A DNA stretch of 64,000 bases from Oleiphilaceae bacterium (GCA_022447365.1 JAKVBL010000003.1:62001-126000); one strand, 5' to 3'; numbered from the stretch's first letter, positions 1-9,449 are shown. Notes: a model not told the origin generated them from the sequence alone. Numbers and translations: made by a program.

Positions 1-1728
1 CAGTTTGCGCTGACGATAGCGATATCAACCATTATTTCTACCTTCAACTCGTTGACCTTGAGTCCTGCCTTAGCGGCGGCGTTGCTGAAACCGCATGATG
101 CCAAGAAAGATATTTTGTCGCGTATGATCGATTCAGTGTTTGGTCGCTTTGTGTTTGCACCATTCAACAAGTTTTTCGGTTCTCTGACGAACGGCTATAC
201 GTCTTTGCTGAAAATCATCGTACGGATGTCGATCATTGTTCTTGCTATATATGCAGGATTAATGGTTTTGACTAAGCATCAGTTTGAGACGACTCCAACA
301 GGCTTTGTTCCACAACAAGATAAAATGTATTTGATTGCCTTTGCGCAATTACCAGATGCGGCGAGCTTAGATAGAACCGAAGAAGTCATCAAGCAAATGT
401 CAGCGATTGCCTTAGAGCACCCTGGCGTTGAATCGTCGGTCGCTTTCCCAGGTTTGTCACCGAATGGATTCTCGATTTCTTCAAATGAAGGGATTGTTTT
501 CGTTGGCTTGAAACCTTTTGATGAGCGGCAAAGTCCTGAGTTAAGTGCAGACGCGATTGCTGGCGCCTTAAATATGCAACTTGGTGTGATTAGTGATGCT
601 TTTGTTGCTATCTTCCCTCCGCCACCAGTACTTGGTTTAGGGACGACAGGTGGGTTTAAAATCCAAATTCAGGACCGAGCGAATTTGGGTTATGAGCAGC
701 TCTTCCAAGAAGCGCAGAAAGTGGTTGGGCAAGCGTGGCAAACGCCAGAGCTGACGCAAACTTTCTCATTCTTCCAAGTGAATGTACCGCAACTTGAGAT
801 TGATGTAGACCGTGAAAAGGCGAAGGTACACGGGGTTGCGATCTCCGATATCTTCGATACCTTGCAAGCTTACATGGGCTCGGTGTACGTCAATGACGTG
901 AATTTATTTGGTCGTACTTATCAAGTGAATGTTCAGGCGGATAAGGAATTCCGTGTTGATGAAACGCAGCTTGAGCGTCTGAAAGTTCGTAATCGTGACG
1001 GGCAGATGGTGCCATTGTCGTCGTTTGTAACGATCAAGCATGGCGCTGGTCCGAACCGTGTAGGAAAGTATAACGGCTATATTTCGGCGGATATTAACGG
1101 TCAACCGGCACCTGGATATAGCTCTGGTCAGGCGGAAGATGCGATCGTTAAGATTCTGGATCAAACTTTACCAAATGGCATGACTTACGAGTGGACGGAC
1201 TTGAAATATCAGCAGATTCTAGCTGGTAACACCATGGTCTATATCTTCCCTCTAGTAGTGTTATTGGTGTTCTTGGTCTTGGCCGCACAATACGAATCTT
1301 GGTCAATGCCGATGGCGATTATTCTGATCGTTCCAACCGTTCTGTTGTCGTCGATGACGGGCGTTATTATGTGGGGCTTAACGAATAATATCTTCACGCA
1401 AATAGGGTTTATCGTGCTGGTCGGCCTCGCCGCGAAGAACGCGATATTGATCGTTGAGTTCGCCAAGGAAAAAGAGGATCAAGGAATGGAACTGCTCGCT
1501 GCAACGCTCGAAGCAAGCAAGTTGCGTTTCCGACCGATCCTAATGACCTCTATTGCATTCATTATGGGTGTTGTGCCATTAGTTTTCTCAACAGGCGCTG
1601 GTGCAGAAATGCGCGAAGCAATGGGTGTGGCTGTATTTGCGGGCATGATCGGTGTGACGATCTTTGGCTTATTGTTGACACCACTGTTTTACGTGTTAGT
1701 GCGTAAGTGGTTTGGAAAGGCTTCTTGA
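1..1728 (+). CDS. RND multidrug efflux permease, MexF/OqxB type (C-terminal part)
   Basis: This is the inner-membrane pump subunit of a tripartite drug/proton antiporter. The reading frame is open from base 1 (QFALTIAIST..., then FNSLTLSPAL), so about 575 C-terminal residues of a roughly 1050-residue protein are present and the start lies before the window. Recognisable stretches are GFVPQQDK after the periplasmic crossing, IFPPPPVLGLGTTGGF in the porter domain, the FGRTYQVNVQA segment, and the last membrane block with FLVLAAQYESW, VGLAAKNAILIVEFAKE and RPILMTS. From memory these fit the MexF/OqxB branch better than AcrB/MexB. Partner adaptor and outer-membrane genes are not visible downstream, where the next gene is convergent. 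Substrates cannot be read from sequence. Confidence 0.93.
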   Translation, partial: QFALTIAISTIISTFNSLTLSPALAAALLKPHDAKKDILSRMIDSVFGRFVFAPFNKFFGSLTNGYTSLLKIIVRMSIIVLAIYAGLMVLTKHQFETTPTGFVPQQDKMYLIAFAQLPDAASLDRTEEVIKQMSAIALEHPGVESSVAFPGLSPNGFSISSNEGIVFVGLKPFDERQSPELSADAIAGALNMQLGVISDAFVAIFPPPPVLGLGTTGGFKIQIQDRANLGYEQLFQEAQKVVGQAWQTPELTQTFSFFQVNVPQLEIDVDREKAKVHGVAISDIFDTLQAYMGSVYVNDVNLFGRTYQVNVQADKEFRVDETQLERLKVRNRDGQMVPLSSFVTIKHGAGPNRVGKYNGYISADINGQPAPGYSSGQAEDAIVKILDQTLPNGMTYEWTDLKYQQILAGNTMVYIFPLVVLLVFLVLAAQYESWSMPMAIILIVPTVLLSSMTGVIMWGLTNNIFTQIGFIVLVGLAAKNAILIVEFAKEKEDQGMELLAATLEASKLRFRPILMTSIAFIMGVVPLVFSTGAGAEMREAMGVAVFAGMIGVTIFGLLLTPLFYVLVRKWFGKAS

Positions 1729-1736
1729 TAAATATT

Positions 1737-1764
1737 GGGGTCAGAGTACTTTTACTCTGACCCC
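1737..1764. repeat. REP-like perfect palindrome between convergent genes
   Basis: GGGGTCAGAGTA, a 4-base loop CTTT, then TACTCTGACCCC: a perfect 12-bp hairpin starting 8 bases after the RND stop and ending 25 bases before the stop of the convergent dehydrogenase. There is no T-run on either side, so it is not a classical intrinsic terminator, although it could protect mRNA 3' ends. The GGGGTCAGAGT...ACTCTGACCCC core resembles repetitive extragenic palindromes that I recall from many gammaproteobacteria near REP-associated tyrosine transposases. I see only one copy in this window and no transposase. Confidence 0.6.
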
Positions 1765-1789
1765 ATGAATTAATAAGCTTGTAGCTTGT

Positions 1790-2611
1790 TTAGAACTCCG
1801 CTCCCATAATCTTGTCGACGATTCTGTGGTAACTCTCTGGCAACCATCTGCCAGCCCAATCATAAAAATACGCATCTTTACCGATCAAGATTTTCATTTT
1901 CTTGCGTTTAACGCCTTTTAGAATGGTGCTAGCCGCTTGGTCTGGTGTCGTAAACGTTAAGCGATCAAATAGTGACTTTACGTCCTTATGTTCTTGTCCA
2001 GCGTTGGTGCCTCTATAGAATCGAGCGCTGTTCACAATGTTCGTTTTGATGCCACCTGGGTGCACTGTAATTGGAGTGATCGGTGTGTTCTTGAGTTCTA
2101 AGCGTAAGGCTTCGGTGTATCCTTTAACGGCAAATTTACTGGCGTTATAGGCGCCTTGTGTAGGAATGCCAACAAGACCGAAGACGCTAGAAATATTCAC
2201 AATAGCGCCGTCGCTAGAGCGTTTTAATAACGGTAGAAAAGACTTTGTGCCGTAGACTACGCCCCAAAAGTTAATGTCCATCAGCCATTCGAAATCTTCG
2301 TAGCTTGTGTCTTCAACCGTTTGCATTAAGGCAACACCGGCGTTGTTGATCACGAGATCTACGCGACCATAGGTGTCCTCGACTTTCTCTGCAAAAGCTT
2401 CCATTTGTTCTCGTTTCGATACATCCACGAGCATGGTCATGACATCTTTATTTGGAAGAGAGAGAAGATTCAGGGTCTCATCAAGGGAGGCTTGATTGAC
2501 GTCTGAGATGGCGAGCAAGGCACCCGCATCGGCAAGTTGAATAGCTAGGGAGCGACCAATGCCAGAACCCGCACCAGTGACAACACATACCTTATTTTTA
2601 AAGCTTTTCAT
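1790..2611 (-). CDS. short-chain dehydrogenase/reductase (SDR)
   Basis: Classical SDR of 273 residues: the cofactor motif TGAGSGIG lies near residue 11, NNAG near 90, a Ser in NISSVFG, and the catalytic YNASK. These make it an NAD(P)-dependent oxidoreductase of unknown substrate. The ATG at 2611 (MKSFKNKV) was chosen because the Rossmann strand normally begins within the first 10 residues; an in-frame ATG at 2647 would add 12 residues with no family counterpart. It is a single gene converging on the RND gene. Confidence 0.88.
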   Translation of the reverse strand: MKSFKNKVCVVTGAGSGIGRSLAIQLADAGALLAISDVNQASLDETLNLLSLPNKDVMTMLVDVSKREQMEAFAEKVEDTYGRVDLVINNAGVALMQTVEDTSYEDFEWLMDINFWGVVYGTKSFLPLLKRSSDGAIVNISSVFGLVGIPTQGAYNASKFAVKGYTEALRLELKNTPITPITVHPGGIKTNIVNSARFYRGTNAGQEHKDVKSLFDRLTFTTPDQAASTILKGVKRKKMKILIGKDAYFYDWAGRWLPESYHRIVDKIMGAEF

Positions 2612-2722
2612 GAGAACCCAATGTCTTGTTGTTATTCGTGTCTCCATCCTAGCACCGGCATTCGAGTAGTCACAGCGCGATGGGGATGATCCAATTTACT
2701 TATTCGGCCAAGATGATAGGGA

Positions 2723-3763
2723 TCACCAACGAGAAAATTGGTGTTCAACAAAGCCCCATACATTCTCAATTGTGATAGTGGGCTCTCCAACTATTTCTAT
2801 AGTTCCGTTGAATTTGCCAAAGATTTGATGAAAGTCAGTCGCTAATACAAATAGATTCAACTCTTCGCTATGTTTTCCCTCGGCATCAAAATTTAAATTA
2901 ATGTTGCCGTCGGAGGATTGAATTTTCCATTGCCCCATTTTGTTATCACGATCATAGAAAAACTGTGTTTGAGGGAGTGCAATACAACATGTTCCGATCC
3001 AGATGCAGTTTTCAGAGAAACCGCTCTCATTGACTCCCCAGCTGATATTCAAACCGAGAGCAGGACGACTGTTTGTTGGTGGTAAGCTAAAGCATGCCCA
3101 ATTCCAGAATGTGTCTCGGCGCATATAGCCAGCAGAAAAATCGTGGTGCCCATAGCAGTCCAGTTCGCTCAAGTCGAACTCACCAAGCTCACATTTAAGT
3201 GTTCCTAGAACGGGAAGTGATGCGGTTTTTTGTGCATAAACCCAACCATTCACCGCACAAGGTGTGCATACTGATTGTGTTTGATAGTCCTTAGGTTCAT
3301 GCATCCAGGCTTCAATATTAAGCTCGTTACCAAAGGAAATCCCTAAGTGCTTTGTGCGCTCTCCGTTCTCATTCAATGCATACACTTGAGATGCGTGATT
3401 CTTTCCTGATTTAAAGGTGCTTTGGTCGTTGTCTGTTCTGCAAGCCATGTTCAGCCCCGCAGCAAGCGGTGACTTGAATTGCCATGTCAGCATTTTTTTA
3501 TCCGAAGGACGAAAGACGTAAGCGAAGCACGCGCCGATGTATCGAACATCTGCAAAGGCACAACCAAAGATGAGGTCTTTGCCAATGGCACCAAAATACT
3601 GAAATTGCTTGTAGGCAAAGTGTTGGCGCAGTGAACCAGCCGGTTTGCCCATAACAGTTCGGTAGTCGAAGTCTTGCCCGTTTAATTCATTCACTGGCTC
3701 GCTAAAATGGCCCAGCTCAACTTGGCCTTGATCGTTAATTATTTTTTTTATGGTGCGTTGCAT
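2723..3763 (-). CDS. DUF2804 family protein
   Basis: 346-residue protein rich in Trp, Phe and Gly, with stretches such as FWNWACFSLP, LGLNISWGVNESG and a C-terminal ENVWGFVEHQFSRW. These resemble DUF2804 proteins, which have no established activity but look like lipocalin/tocopherol-cyclase-type barrels. No signal peptide. The ATG at 3763 has GAGGG about 11 bases upstream; the longer frame opens with a TTG at 3865 without a ribosome site. A family-level assignment only. Confidence 0.72.
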   Translation of the reverse strand: MQRTIKKIINDQGQVELGHFSEPVNELNGQDFDYRTVMGKPAGSLRQHFAYKQFQYFGAIGKDLIFGCAFADVRYIGACFAYVFRPSDKKMLTWQFKSPLAAGLNMACRTDNDQSTFKSGKNHASQVYALNENGERTKHLGISFGNELNIEAWMHEPKDYQTQSVCTPCAVNGWVYAQKTASLPVLGTLKCELGEFDLSELDCYGHHDFSAGYMRRDTFWNWACFSLPPTNSRPALGLNISWGVNESGFSENCIWIGTCCIALPQTQFFYDRDNKMGQWKIQSSDGNINLNFDAEGKHSEELNLFVLATDFHQIFGKFNGTIEIVGEPTITIENVWGFVEHQFSRW

Positions 3764-3952
3764 GCCGTGACTAACCCTCGTTTTTGGTTGAGGGACGGCA
3801 TGGTAGCGTAAATTTAAGTCATTCAGGAAGTGAAGATCGGTGTGCAGTGCGTAACTTGTCCACAAATAAGAAAGTTCTTACTTGGTTTGATTTGAGCCAT
3901 TGTGTAGCATTTTGGCTCTCTACTTACCTTATCGAAGAAGTTTAAAGAATTT

Positions 3953-4468
3953 ATGGCTGTTCTCGCATCTTTATGTCGCTCTGTCCTGTTTGGTGTCTGT
4001 TTGGTTCTTTTTGCGAATGGTGCAAATGCTGAATCTAATTCTGAGACTCGCGTTGATACGGGTGCATGGGATTGGGACCTCTTTGATTATTCTGGGTGGA
4101 CTCCTCGCTATACCTACCTCTACAAAGACAATCTTCTTGGCATTGCGCATTATGGCGGTCTGTCTTATTTCAACAAAGATGGTGCAAATGCAGCTGGCGC
4201 GACGTTTCGTTATGGCAAAGGGAAAAAAGGCGAAAAGTATAATATTGCGTATACCAATGGCTCATTTCATTGGGGTGTAGACTTTGGGTTTTCTTGGCAT
4301 GTCTTAAATGCTGAAAACAATGGGCGTCGAATGGAAGGGATCGAACAACTCGGCTTAGAACTGGGCATTCGCTATCGTATGGTGACGATTGTTGCGACGC
4401 ATACAGAAGATTACTCTTGGGCTACGTTAGGCTTTTCGCTTAATGGCATGCCTTTCTTCGAATACTGA
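3953..4468 (+). CDS. small exported protein, possible outer-membrane barrel
   Basis: 171 residues beginning with a clear signal peptide (hydrophobic SVLFGVCLVLFANG, cleavage after ANA near residue 27). The mature part is rich in aromatic residues and glycine, with alternating short strands (TPRYTYLY, GIAHYGGLSYF, WATLGFSLNGMPFFEY) and ends with a C-terminal aromatic residue, as outer-membrane barrels often do. I do not recognise a family. An overlapping frame at 3900-4280 has no signal peptide and no compositional logic, so this frame was preferred. It converges on the next gene with 8 bases between stops. Confidence 0.6.
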   Translation: MAVLASLCRSVLFGVCLVLFANGANAESNSETRVDTGAWDWDLFDYSGWTPRYTYLYKDNLLGIAHYGGLSYFNKDGANAAGATFRYGKGKKGEKYNIAYTNGSFHWGVDFGFSWHVLNAENNGRRMEGIEQLGLELGIRYRMVTIVATHTEDYSWATLGFSLNGMPFFEY

Positions 4469-4476
4469 CTTTCAGT

Positions 4477-5211
4477 CTAAAACTTAGGTGTTTGCGAAAA
4501 ATCGATCGCTTTACTTTGCATCAAGGTTTTGAGTGTAGAAGATTTAAATTCTCGTTGATACAACACGAATACCACGCTTGTTGCCGCAGCCATAAATGCA
4601 ATCGGGCTAATGAACCAAGCAAGTACTGAAATTGAAAAGTAATACGTTCGTAGGCCTATATTAAAATTATGTGCTGCCATCGACCCCATCTTCGCAAGTC
4701 GTTCTGCGAGTACTTTATGTTGTTTGGGGTTTTCTTCACGATAACTAACTGGCGCGCCACCGATCATCACGGTAACAAAGCCATATTGGCGCAAACTCCA
4801 CGTAAACTTAAAGAAGGCATATACAAACACGACGATCAGAAGTAGGAATTTTAGTTCCCACTCAGCGCGTGTAGCAGGCATCACAAAAGGTAAGTCTTCT
4901 AATAAACTAATCGCTTTATCGGTAGAGCCGAGAATGGTGAGAAGACCGGCTAGAATCAGCATTGTGGTTGAGGCGAAAAACGAGACGCTGCGTTCTAGGT
5001 TCGCGACGGCTGTGTTATCGGCAACGCGAATATCTCGTTCAAGAAGTTCATTCATCCACTCAAGGCGCGCCAAATACAAAACGCTTGCGAGGCAAGGTGT
5101 ATCTTTTACCCGGTGGCTTGCATAGATTGAGTAGCCTTTAAAACAGACAAAAAACCAAAATACAGCTATGAGATCCATCCATAGCGAAGAGACAAATTGA
5201 GTTAGTGACAT
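4477..5211 (-). CDS. DUF599 family membrane protein
   Basis: 244 residues with about four membrane segments: LIAVFWFFVCFKGYSIYA near the N-terminus, TTMLILAGLLTILGS, LLIVVFVYAFFKFTW, and VLAWFISPIAFMAAATSVVFVLY. The arrangement and the mid-protein segment ...RQYGFVTVMIGGAP... followed by AAHNFNIGLRTYYFS match my memory of DUF599 proteins, which are conserved in Proteobacteria and of unknown role. A single gene. The start at 5211 is the only reasonable Met before the first membrane segment. Confidence 0.78.
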   Translation of the reverse strand: MSLTQFVSSLWMDLIAVFWFFVCFKGYSIYASHRVKDTPCLASVLYLARLEWMNELLERDIRVADNTAVANLERSVSFFASTTMLILAGLLTILGSTDKAISLLEDLPFVMPATRAEWELKFLLLIVVFVYAFFKFTWSLRQYGFVTVMIGGAPVSYREENPKQHKVLAERLAKMGSMAAHNFNIGLRTYYFSISVLAWFISPIAFMAAATSVVFVLYQREFKSSTLKTLMQSKAIDFSQTPKF

Positions 5212-5294
5212 AGCAGTCTATTGTGATGACTCGATATATAAATAGTAGAACACACTTTCATTAAGGTACATGTGATCGCTTGATGTGTCAGTCT

Positions 5295-6191
5295 TTACTC
5301 TTGAATTTCCGAGTCAGGATCTAAGTGGATCAATACATCAATATCGATAAACTCGTTTTTCAGGGCGTCTTCTACTTCATCTGCAATCGCATGGGCTTGC
5401 ATGAGTGAGGTTAAACCGTCCATCACCAAATGCAATTGAACGATTTTAGTTCGGCCTGACTGACGCGTTCGAAGATCATGCACGTCGATAATTTCAGGCG
5501 GTTTTTTTGCGATTTCTATGATTCTATCTTGCTCTTCTTGTGATAGCTCGTGGTCAAGTAAATGATGAATGGCTTCGTCGCCGATATCGTACGCAGATTT
5601 TAAAATATAAATGCCAATGATCAGTGCGATGATTGGGTCAGCATTGATGATACCTTGTTGATACAAGACCAAACCGACCAAAACCCCAGCATTTGAAAAA
5701 AGGTCGGAAGCATAGTGTAAAGAGTCAGCTTTAATTGCTAAGGACCCTGTTTTGTTTGCTACGTAGCGCTGAAACGCGACAAGAACAAAAGTGATGGCAA
5801 TCGAAGCGCCAATCACAATGCTGCCGATATCTATGGCGTGTAGTTCTGTCGGATTAACTAATCGCTCAATCGAGAAAACGATCAAAAATAAGGCGGATCC
5901 AGATATAAATAATGCCTGACCTAATCCCGCTAAGGATTCTGCCTTGCCGTGGCCAAAACGATGTTCATTATCAGCGGGTGTCATGGCATAGCGTATAGCA
6001 AACATATTCAGAAGAGACGCGAGTAGATCAAGGAGCGAGTCAACGAGTGAAGCGAGAACACCAACTGAGCCGGTTGAGAACCAAGCAAATATTTTTAGTA
6101 ATAACAGCGTTACAGCGACACAAACTGACGCATAGCTTGCTAACTTTATCAGTTGGTCGAGTTGGTTCTTTTGTGTGGATGCATCGCTCAT
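5295..6191 (-). CDS. fieF: cation diffusion facilitator, FieF-like
   Basis: Inner-membrane proton-coupled exporter of divalent metals (Fe2+/Zn2+ in E. coli FieF). About 298 residues, the family length. Membrane site residues are visible as DSLLD (DxxxD) in segment 2 and SLHYASD (HxxxD) in segment 5. The loop HRFGHGKAESLAGLGQ after segment 2 is diagnostic of FieF. The C-terminal cytoplasmic domain carries VHDLRTRQSGRTKIVQLHLVMDG and ends in an acidic tail. The ATG at 6191 was chosen; an in-frame GTG at 6200 is possible. Metal preference cannot be decided from sequence. Confidence 0.9.
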   Translation of the reverse strand: MSDASTQKNQLDQLIKLASYASVCVAVTLLLLKIFAWFSTGSVGVLASLVDSLLDLLASLLNMFAIRYAMTPADNEHRFGHGKAESLAGLGQALFISGSALFLIVFSIERLVNPTELHAIDIGSIVIGASIAITFVLVAFQRYVANKTGSLAIKADSLHYASDLFSNAGVLVGLVLYQQGIINADPIIALIIGIYILKSAYDIGDEAIHHLLDHELSQEEQDRIIEIAKKPPEIIDVHDLRTRQSGRTKIVQLHLVMDGLTSLMQAHAIADEVEDALKNEFIDIDVLIHLDPDSEIQE

Positions 6192-6289
6192 AAGCTTCAC
6201 TATCTAGATCATTCATGTACCGAAGAAGTGCGCTATAATAACCGAATCAATGACCTAGGAACATGATTCGTAACGCATAAGGAAAGTTT

Positions 6290-7354
6290 ATGAGTTGGAC
6301 GCAAAACGCAATACAAACCGTTCTCAGTGAGGCGCAAAGATCTGCTGATACGCACCTGTTTCAACTGCCCATGCCAAAAGACTATGAGGATATTCAGGTA
6401 TATCTAAAAGATGAGTCAACACATCCTACTGGATCATTAAAACATCGGCTTGCACGCTCTTTGTTTCTTTATGCGCTCTGTAATGGCTATGTGCATGAAA
6501 ATACCGCTGTAATAGAGGCGTCCTCAGGAAGCACCGCTGTGTCTGAAGCGTATTTTGCTCGCTTACTTGGTTTGAAATTTATCGCAGTAATGCCCGAAAC
6601 GACTTCTAAACAAAAGCAGCAGCAAATCGAGTTTTATGGCGGTCAATGTCACTTAGTCAAGGGCGGTGATATTTACGGTGAGGCAGAACGTTTAGCTAAG
6701 GAGTTAGGTGGTCACTATATGGACCAGTTTACCTATGCTGAACGCGCCACAGACTGGCGAGGTAATAACAATGTCGCTGACTCTATTTTCAATCAGATGC
6801 GAAGAGAGCGATACCCTGAGCCTAGTTGGATTGTGGTCAGTGCGGGAACTGGTGGTACGTCAGCGACTATTGGACGCTACATCAAATACCGCGGAGCGTC
6901 GACTCAGTTATGTGTCGCAGATCCGAGTCATTCAGTGTTTTACGACAGCTTTATGAGTGGAGATTCTTCTCTCACGTGTTCCTGTCCATCTGCAGTTGAA
7001 GGCATTGGACGGCCTCGTGTGGAGCCGTCTTTTGTTCCAAGTGTTATTGATAAGATGATAAAAGTGCCAGACGCTTCGGCCTTTGCGTGCATGCAATTCG
7101 TGAGCGACTTACTTGGAATTAGAGTAGGCGGTTCCACAGGTACAAACATGTTTGCGGCATTTCAGTTAGCTGTGCAGATGAAAAAAGAGAATAAAAGTGG
7201 CTCAATCGTTACAATGCTGTGTGATCGGGGCGAACGTTATGTCGATACTTATTATAATGCCCAATGGTTGGAGCAACGAGGGTATGCCGAGAGCATGCCT
7301 CAGATAAAACAACAGCTTAGCCAATTTTATGACAGTGGTCAGTGGCTCCCGTGA
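6290..7354 (+). CDS. PLP-dependent cysteine synthase-fold enzyme, Cds1-like
   Basis: Fold-type II PLP enzyme of 354 residues. The PLP lysine is in TGSLKHRLARS (residues 46-56), the substrate loop is EASSGSTAVSE, the phosphate loop is SAGTGGTSATIG, and GGSTGTN lies near the end. Compared with CysK/CysM it has the extra block HYMDQFTYAERATDWRGNNN and VEGIGRPRVEPSF, which I recall from the mycobacterial cysteine desulfhydrase Cds1. It may therefore release sulfide and pyruvate from cysteine rather than make cysteine; this is inference. AAGGAAAG precedes the ATG by 4 bases. rmuC follows after 25 bases. Confidence 0.82.
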   Translation: MSWTQNAIQTVLSEAQRSADTHLFQLPMPKDYEDIQVYLKDESTHPTGSLKHRLARSLFLYALCNGYVHENTAVIEASSGSTAVSEAYFARLLGLKFIAVMPETTSKQKQQQIEFYGGQCHLVKGGDIYGEAERLAKELGGHYMDQFTYAERATDWRGNNNVADSIFNQMRRERYPEPSWIVVSAGTGGTSATIGRYIKYRGASTQLCVADPSHSVFYDSFMSGDSSLTCSCPSAVEGIGRPRVEPSFVPSVIDKMIKVPDASAFACMQFVSDLLGIRVGGSTGTNMFAAFQLAVQMKKENKSGSIVTMLCDRGERYVDTYYNAQWLEQRGYAESMPQIKQQLSQFYDSGQWLP

Positions 7355-7379
7355 ATTTGATTCAGTGATAAGGTAAATA

Positions 7380-8936
7380 ATGGAATTGAGCATGATTTTA
7401 AAGATGGGCATTGTTGCCTTTCTTGGATGTGGTTTGGGATATTTCTTTGCTCGATTTCGTGCAAGTAAGTCTGAACAAAGTATGGGCTTAGAATTAGCAA
7501 AGTTAGAAGCGGCACTAGGTTTTTTTGAACAGGAAATTGAGAATCAAAAGACGATGATCGCGCGTCATGAGAGCGAAGCTGATACAAGTCTCGAACGAAT
7601 TAACGCCTTGTCTGAAGAGTTAGCAACACAGCGTGAGCAATCTTCGCGCGCGACGGTAGAAACGCAACAAATACAAAAACAACTTGATGAATCAAAGCGC
7701 GAGAAGAACGAAGCGCTTGTTCGTTGTGAAAACTTAGGCGAGTCTCTTCGCGAAACTGAATCAAAGTTAGACAAGGTAACAGCCAGCTTTGATGAGAAAG
7801 AAGCGAGCTTTGCTAGAGAAATCGCTCGGTTCGAAGAGCAAAAAGAAGCACTTAAACTTCAATTCAAAGAGTTGTCGGCTGAGATTTTGGCAACAAACTC
7901 GAAGGCCTTACAAGAAGCCAATCAACAGAGTCTTTCGGCGACAATCAACCCTTTCAAAGATTCGATCGATGCTTTTAAGAAAACAGTTCATGACAATCAT
8001 CGACATGAAAATGAACAGCGCGCAGCATTGCGACAAGAGCTAGAAACGCTAAAAGAACTAAATTTAAAAATTACGACCGAAGCGCATGAGCTGTCAACGG
8101 CGTTGCGTGGGCAGAAAAAACTGCAAGGAAATTGGGGTGAGTTAGTACTTGAAAACGTACTAGAGCGTTCCGGTCTAGAACTCGGTAAGGATTATCAACG
8201 CGAGGTGTCATTCAACACAGAAGAAGGTCGTTTAAGACCAGACGCTGTGGTTTACCTTCCTCAAGGCAAACATTTAATTGTGGATGCCAAGGTGTCTTTG
8301 AATGCCTACACGCGTTATGTGAATTCTGAAGATGAGTCTGAACGCGCAATTGCTTTGAATGAGCATGTGGGGGCGATGCGCGATCGTATCAAAGAACTCG
8401 CGGATAAAGACTATTACAAGTTGCCGGGTATGAACTCTCCCGAGATCGTATTTATGTTTGTACCCATCGAGTCAGCGTTTGTTGAGGCGCTTAAAGCGGA
8501 TGAACAGTTATTCCAAGAAGCGATCGCGAACAATGTATTAGTTGCCACACCGACAACCTTATTGACCAGTTTGAATATCGTGCGTCAGTTGTGGCGCTAT
8601 GAAGATCAGAATAAACATACTGCAGAGCTCGCGAAAAAAGCCGACGGTGTTTTTAAGAAACTAAACGGCTTCTTGGTGAGCTTTGAAGGTGTAAAGAAAG
8701 GTCTAGATCGCGCGCAAGAATCTTATGCCAAGGCAGAAGGGCAACTTCTGAGTGGTAAAGGTAATTTAGTGAAGCAAGTTGGCGACTTTAAGAAATTAGC
8801 GCCAGCGATTAAAGCTGAATTGCCAGAGTACTTCTCTGACAAGGCTGACTTAGAAATCGACTTTGTACCTAGCGATGAACAGATTGAAGAGGCTTCCGCT
8901 AAACAGGGTTCTTTATCTATTGAATTAGATAGCTAA
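7380..8936 (+). CDS. rmuC: DNA recombination protein RmuC
   Basis: 518 residues. One N-terminal membrane helix (about 5-24), a long coiled coil to about residue 230, then the nuclease-like RmuC domain with GNWGELVLENVLERSGL, RPDAVVYLPQGKHLIVDAKVSL and MFVPIESAF. The D...DAK arrangement fits the restriction-endonuclease-like core of the family. In E. coli RmuC limits recombination at inverted repeats. AAGG lies about 7 bases before the ATG. Its TAA overlaps the ATG of the following lipoprotein gene by one base, so the two are translationally coupled. Confidence 0.95.
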   Translation: MELSMILKMGIVAFLGCGLGYFFARFRASKSEQSMGLELAKLEAALGFFEQEIENQKTMIARHESEADTSLERINALSEELATQREQSSRATVETQQIQKQLDESKREKNEALVRCENLGESLRETESKLDKVTASFDEKEASFAREIARFEEQKEALKLQFKELSAEILATNSKALQEANQQSLSATINPFKDSIDAFKKTVHDNHRHENEQRAALRQELETLKELNLKITTEAHELSTALRGQKKLQGNWGELVLENVLERSGLELGKDYQREVSFNTEEGRLRPDAVVYLPQGKHLIVDAKVSLNAYTRYVNSEDESERAIALNEHVGAMRDRIKELADKDYYKLPGMNSPEIVFMFVPIESAFVEALKADEQLFQEAIANNVLVATPTTLLTSLNIVRQLWRYEDQNKHTAELAKKADGVFKKLNGFLVSFEGVKKGLDRAQESYAKAEGQLLSGKGNLVKQVGDFKKLAPAIKAELPEYFSDKADLEIDFVPSDEQIEEASAKQGSLSIELDS

Positions 8937-9361
8937 TGGTAGGGATGATTGCCAAGATGACGCGGTGCTTCATAGCGTTAAGCCTCTCATTACTGATTTT
9001 AAGTGGTTGTGTTCACTCACCAAAAAAACAAGAGCAGGGGTTTCGGTTTAATTCTGTAGAGGTGTTTAATCAAACGCGTAGCGATATTTTTAATATGAAA
9101 ATTGAGGTGACCAAGTTTCATCGAAAGTTTGCATGTGGAATTATCTTACGTGATTCGCTTTGTATGAACGGTTTTCATCCTCGTGTGCTGCAAAGTAACG
9201 ATGTTGTGATTAGCTGGGATCAAGACGGGCAGCATTACGAAATAGGCCCGATTCGTCTACAAATGCCTGAAGATTATAATCCGAACACTACTCATGCCAT
9301 TCAATTTATATTCATCGATCATCATCGTGTAGAAATGGCATTCCCTGAGTCTCGCTATTAA
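8936..9361 (+). CDS. small lipoprotein of unknown function
   Basis: 141 residues with a lipoprotein signal: hydrophobic CFIALSLSLLILSGC, lipobox LSGC, acylated Cys at about residue 25. The mature part carries two further Cys (FACGIILRDSLCMNGF) that could form a disulfide, and a beta-rich remainder. No family recognised. The ATG at 8936 overlaps the rmuC stop; an in-frame ATG at 8945 or 8957 would give a more compact signal peptide. Co-transcription with rmuC is likely. Confidence 0.7.
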   Translation: MVGMIAKMTRCFIALSLSLLILSGCVHSPKKQEQGFRFNSVEVFNQTRSDIFNMKIEVTKFHRKFACGIILRDSLCMNGFHPRVLQSNDVVISWDQDGQHYEIGPIRLQMPEDYNPNTTHAIQFIFIDHHRVEMAFPESRY

Positions 9362-9378
9362 TTGGGACTTTTGTGTCG

Positions 9379-9408
9379 CGCGCCATGCCTCGTATTAGGG
9401 CGCGTTTT
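9379..9408 (+). terminator. intrinsic terminator after the rmuC operon
   Basis: CGCGCC and GGCGCG form a GC-rich stem (14-base loop) followed by TTTT, 18 bases after the lipoprotein stop. Confidence 0.6.
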
Positions 9409-9449
9409 ACTCTTTTCTACATACTTACATTTCTTCGTATACAGACCTT

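Noticed and set aside
3900..4280. Alternative 126-codon frame overlapping the exported protein gene
   Set aside because: No signal peptide or motif and poor composition; the overlapping frame has a clean signal peptide and a barrel-like pattern.
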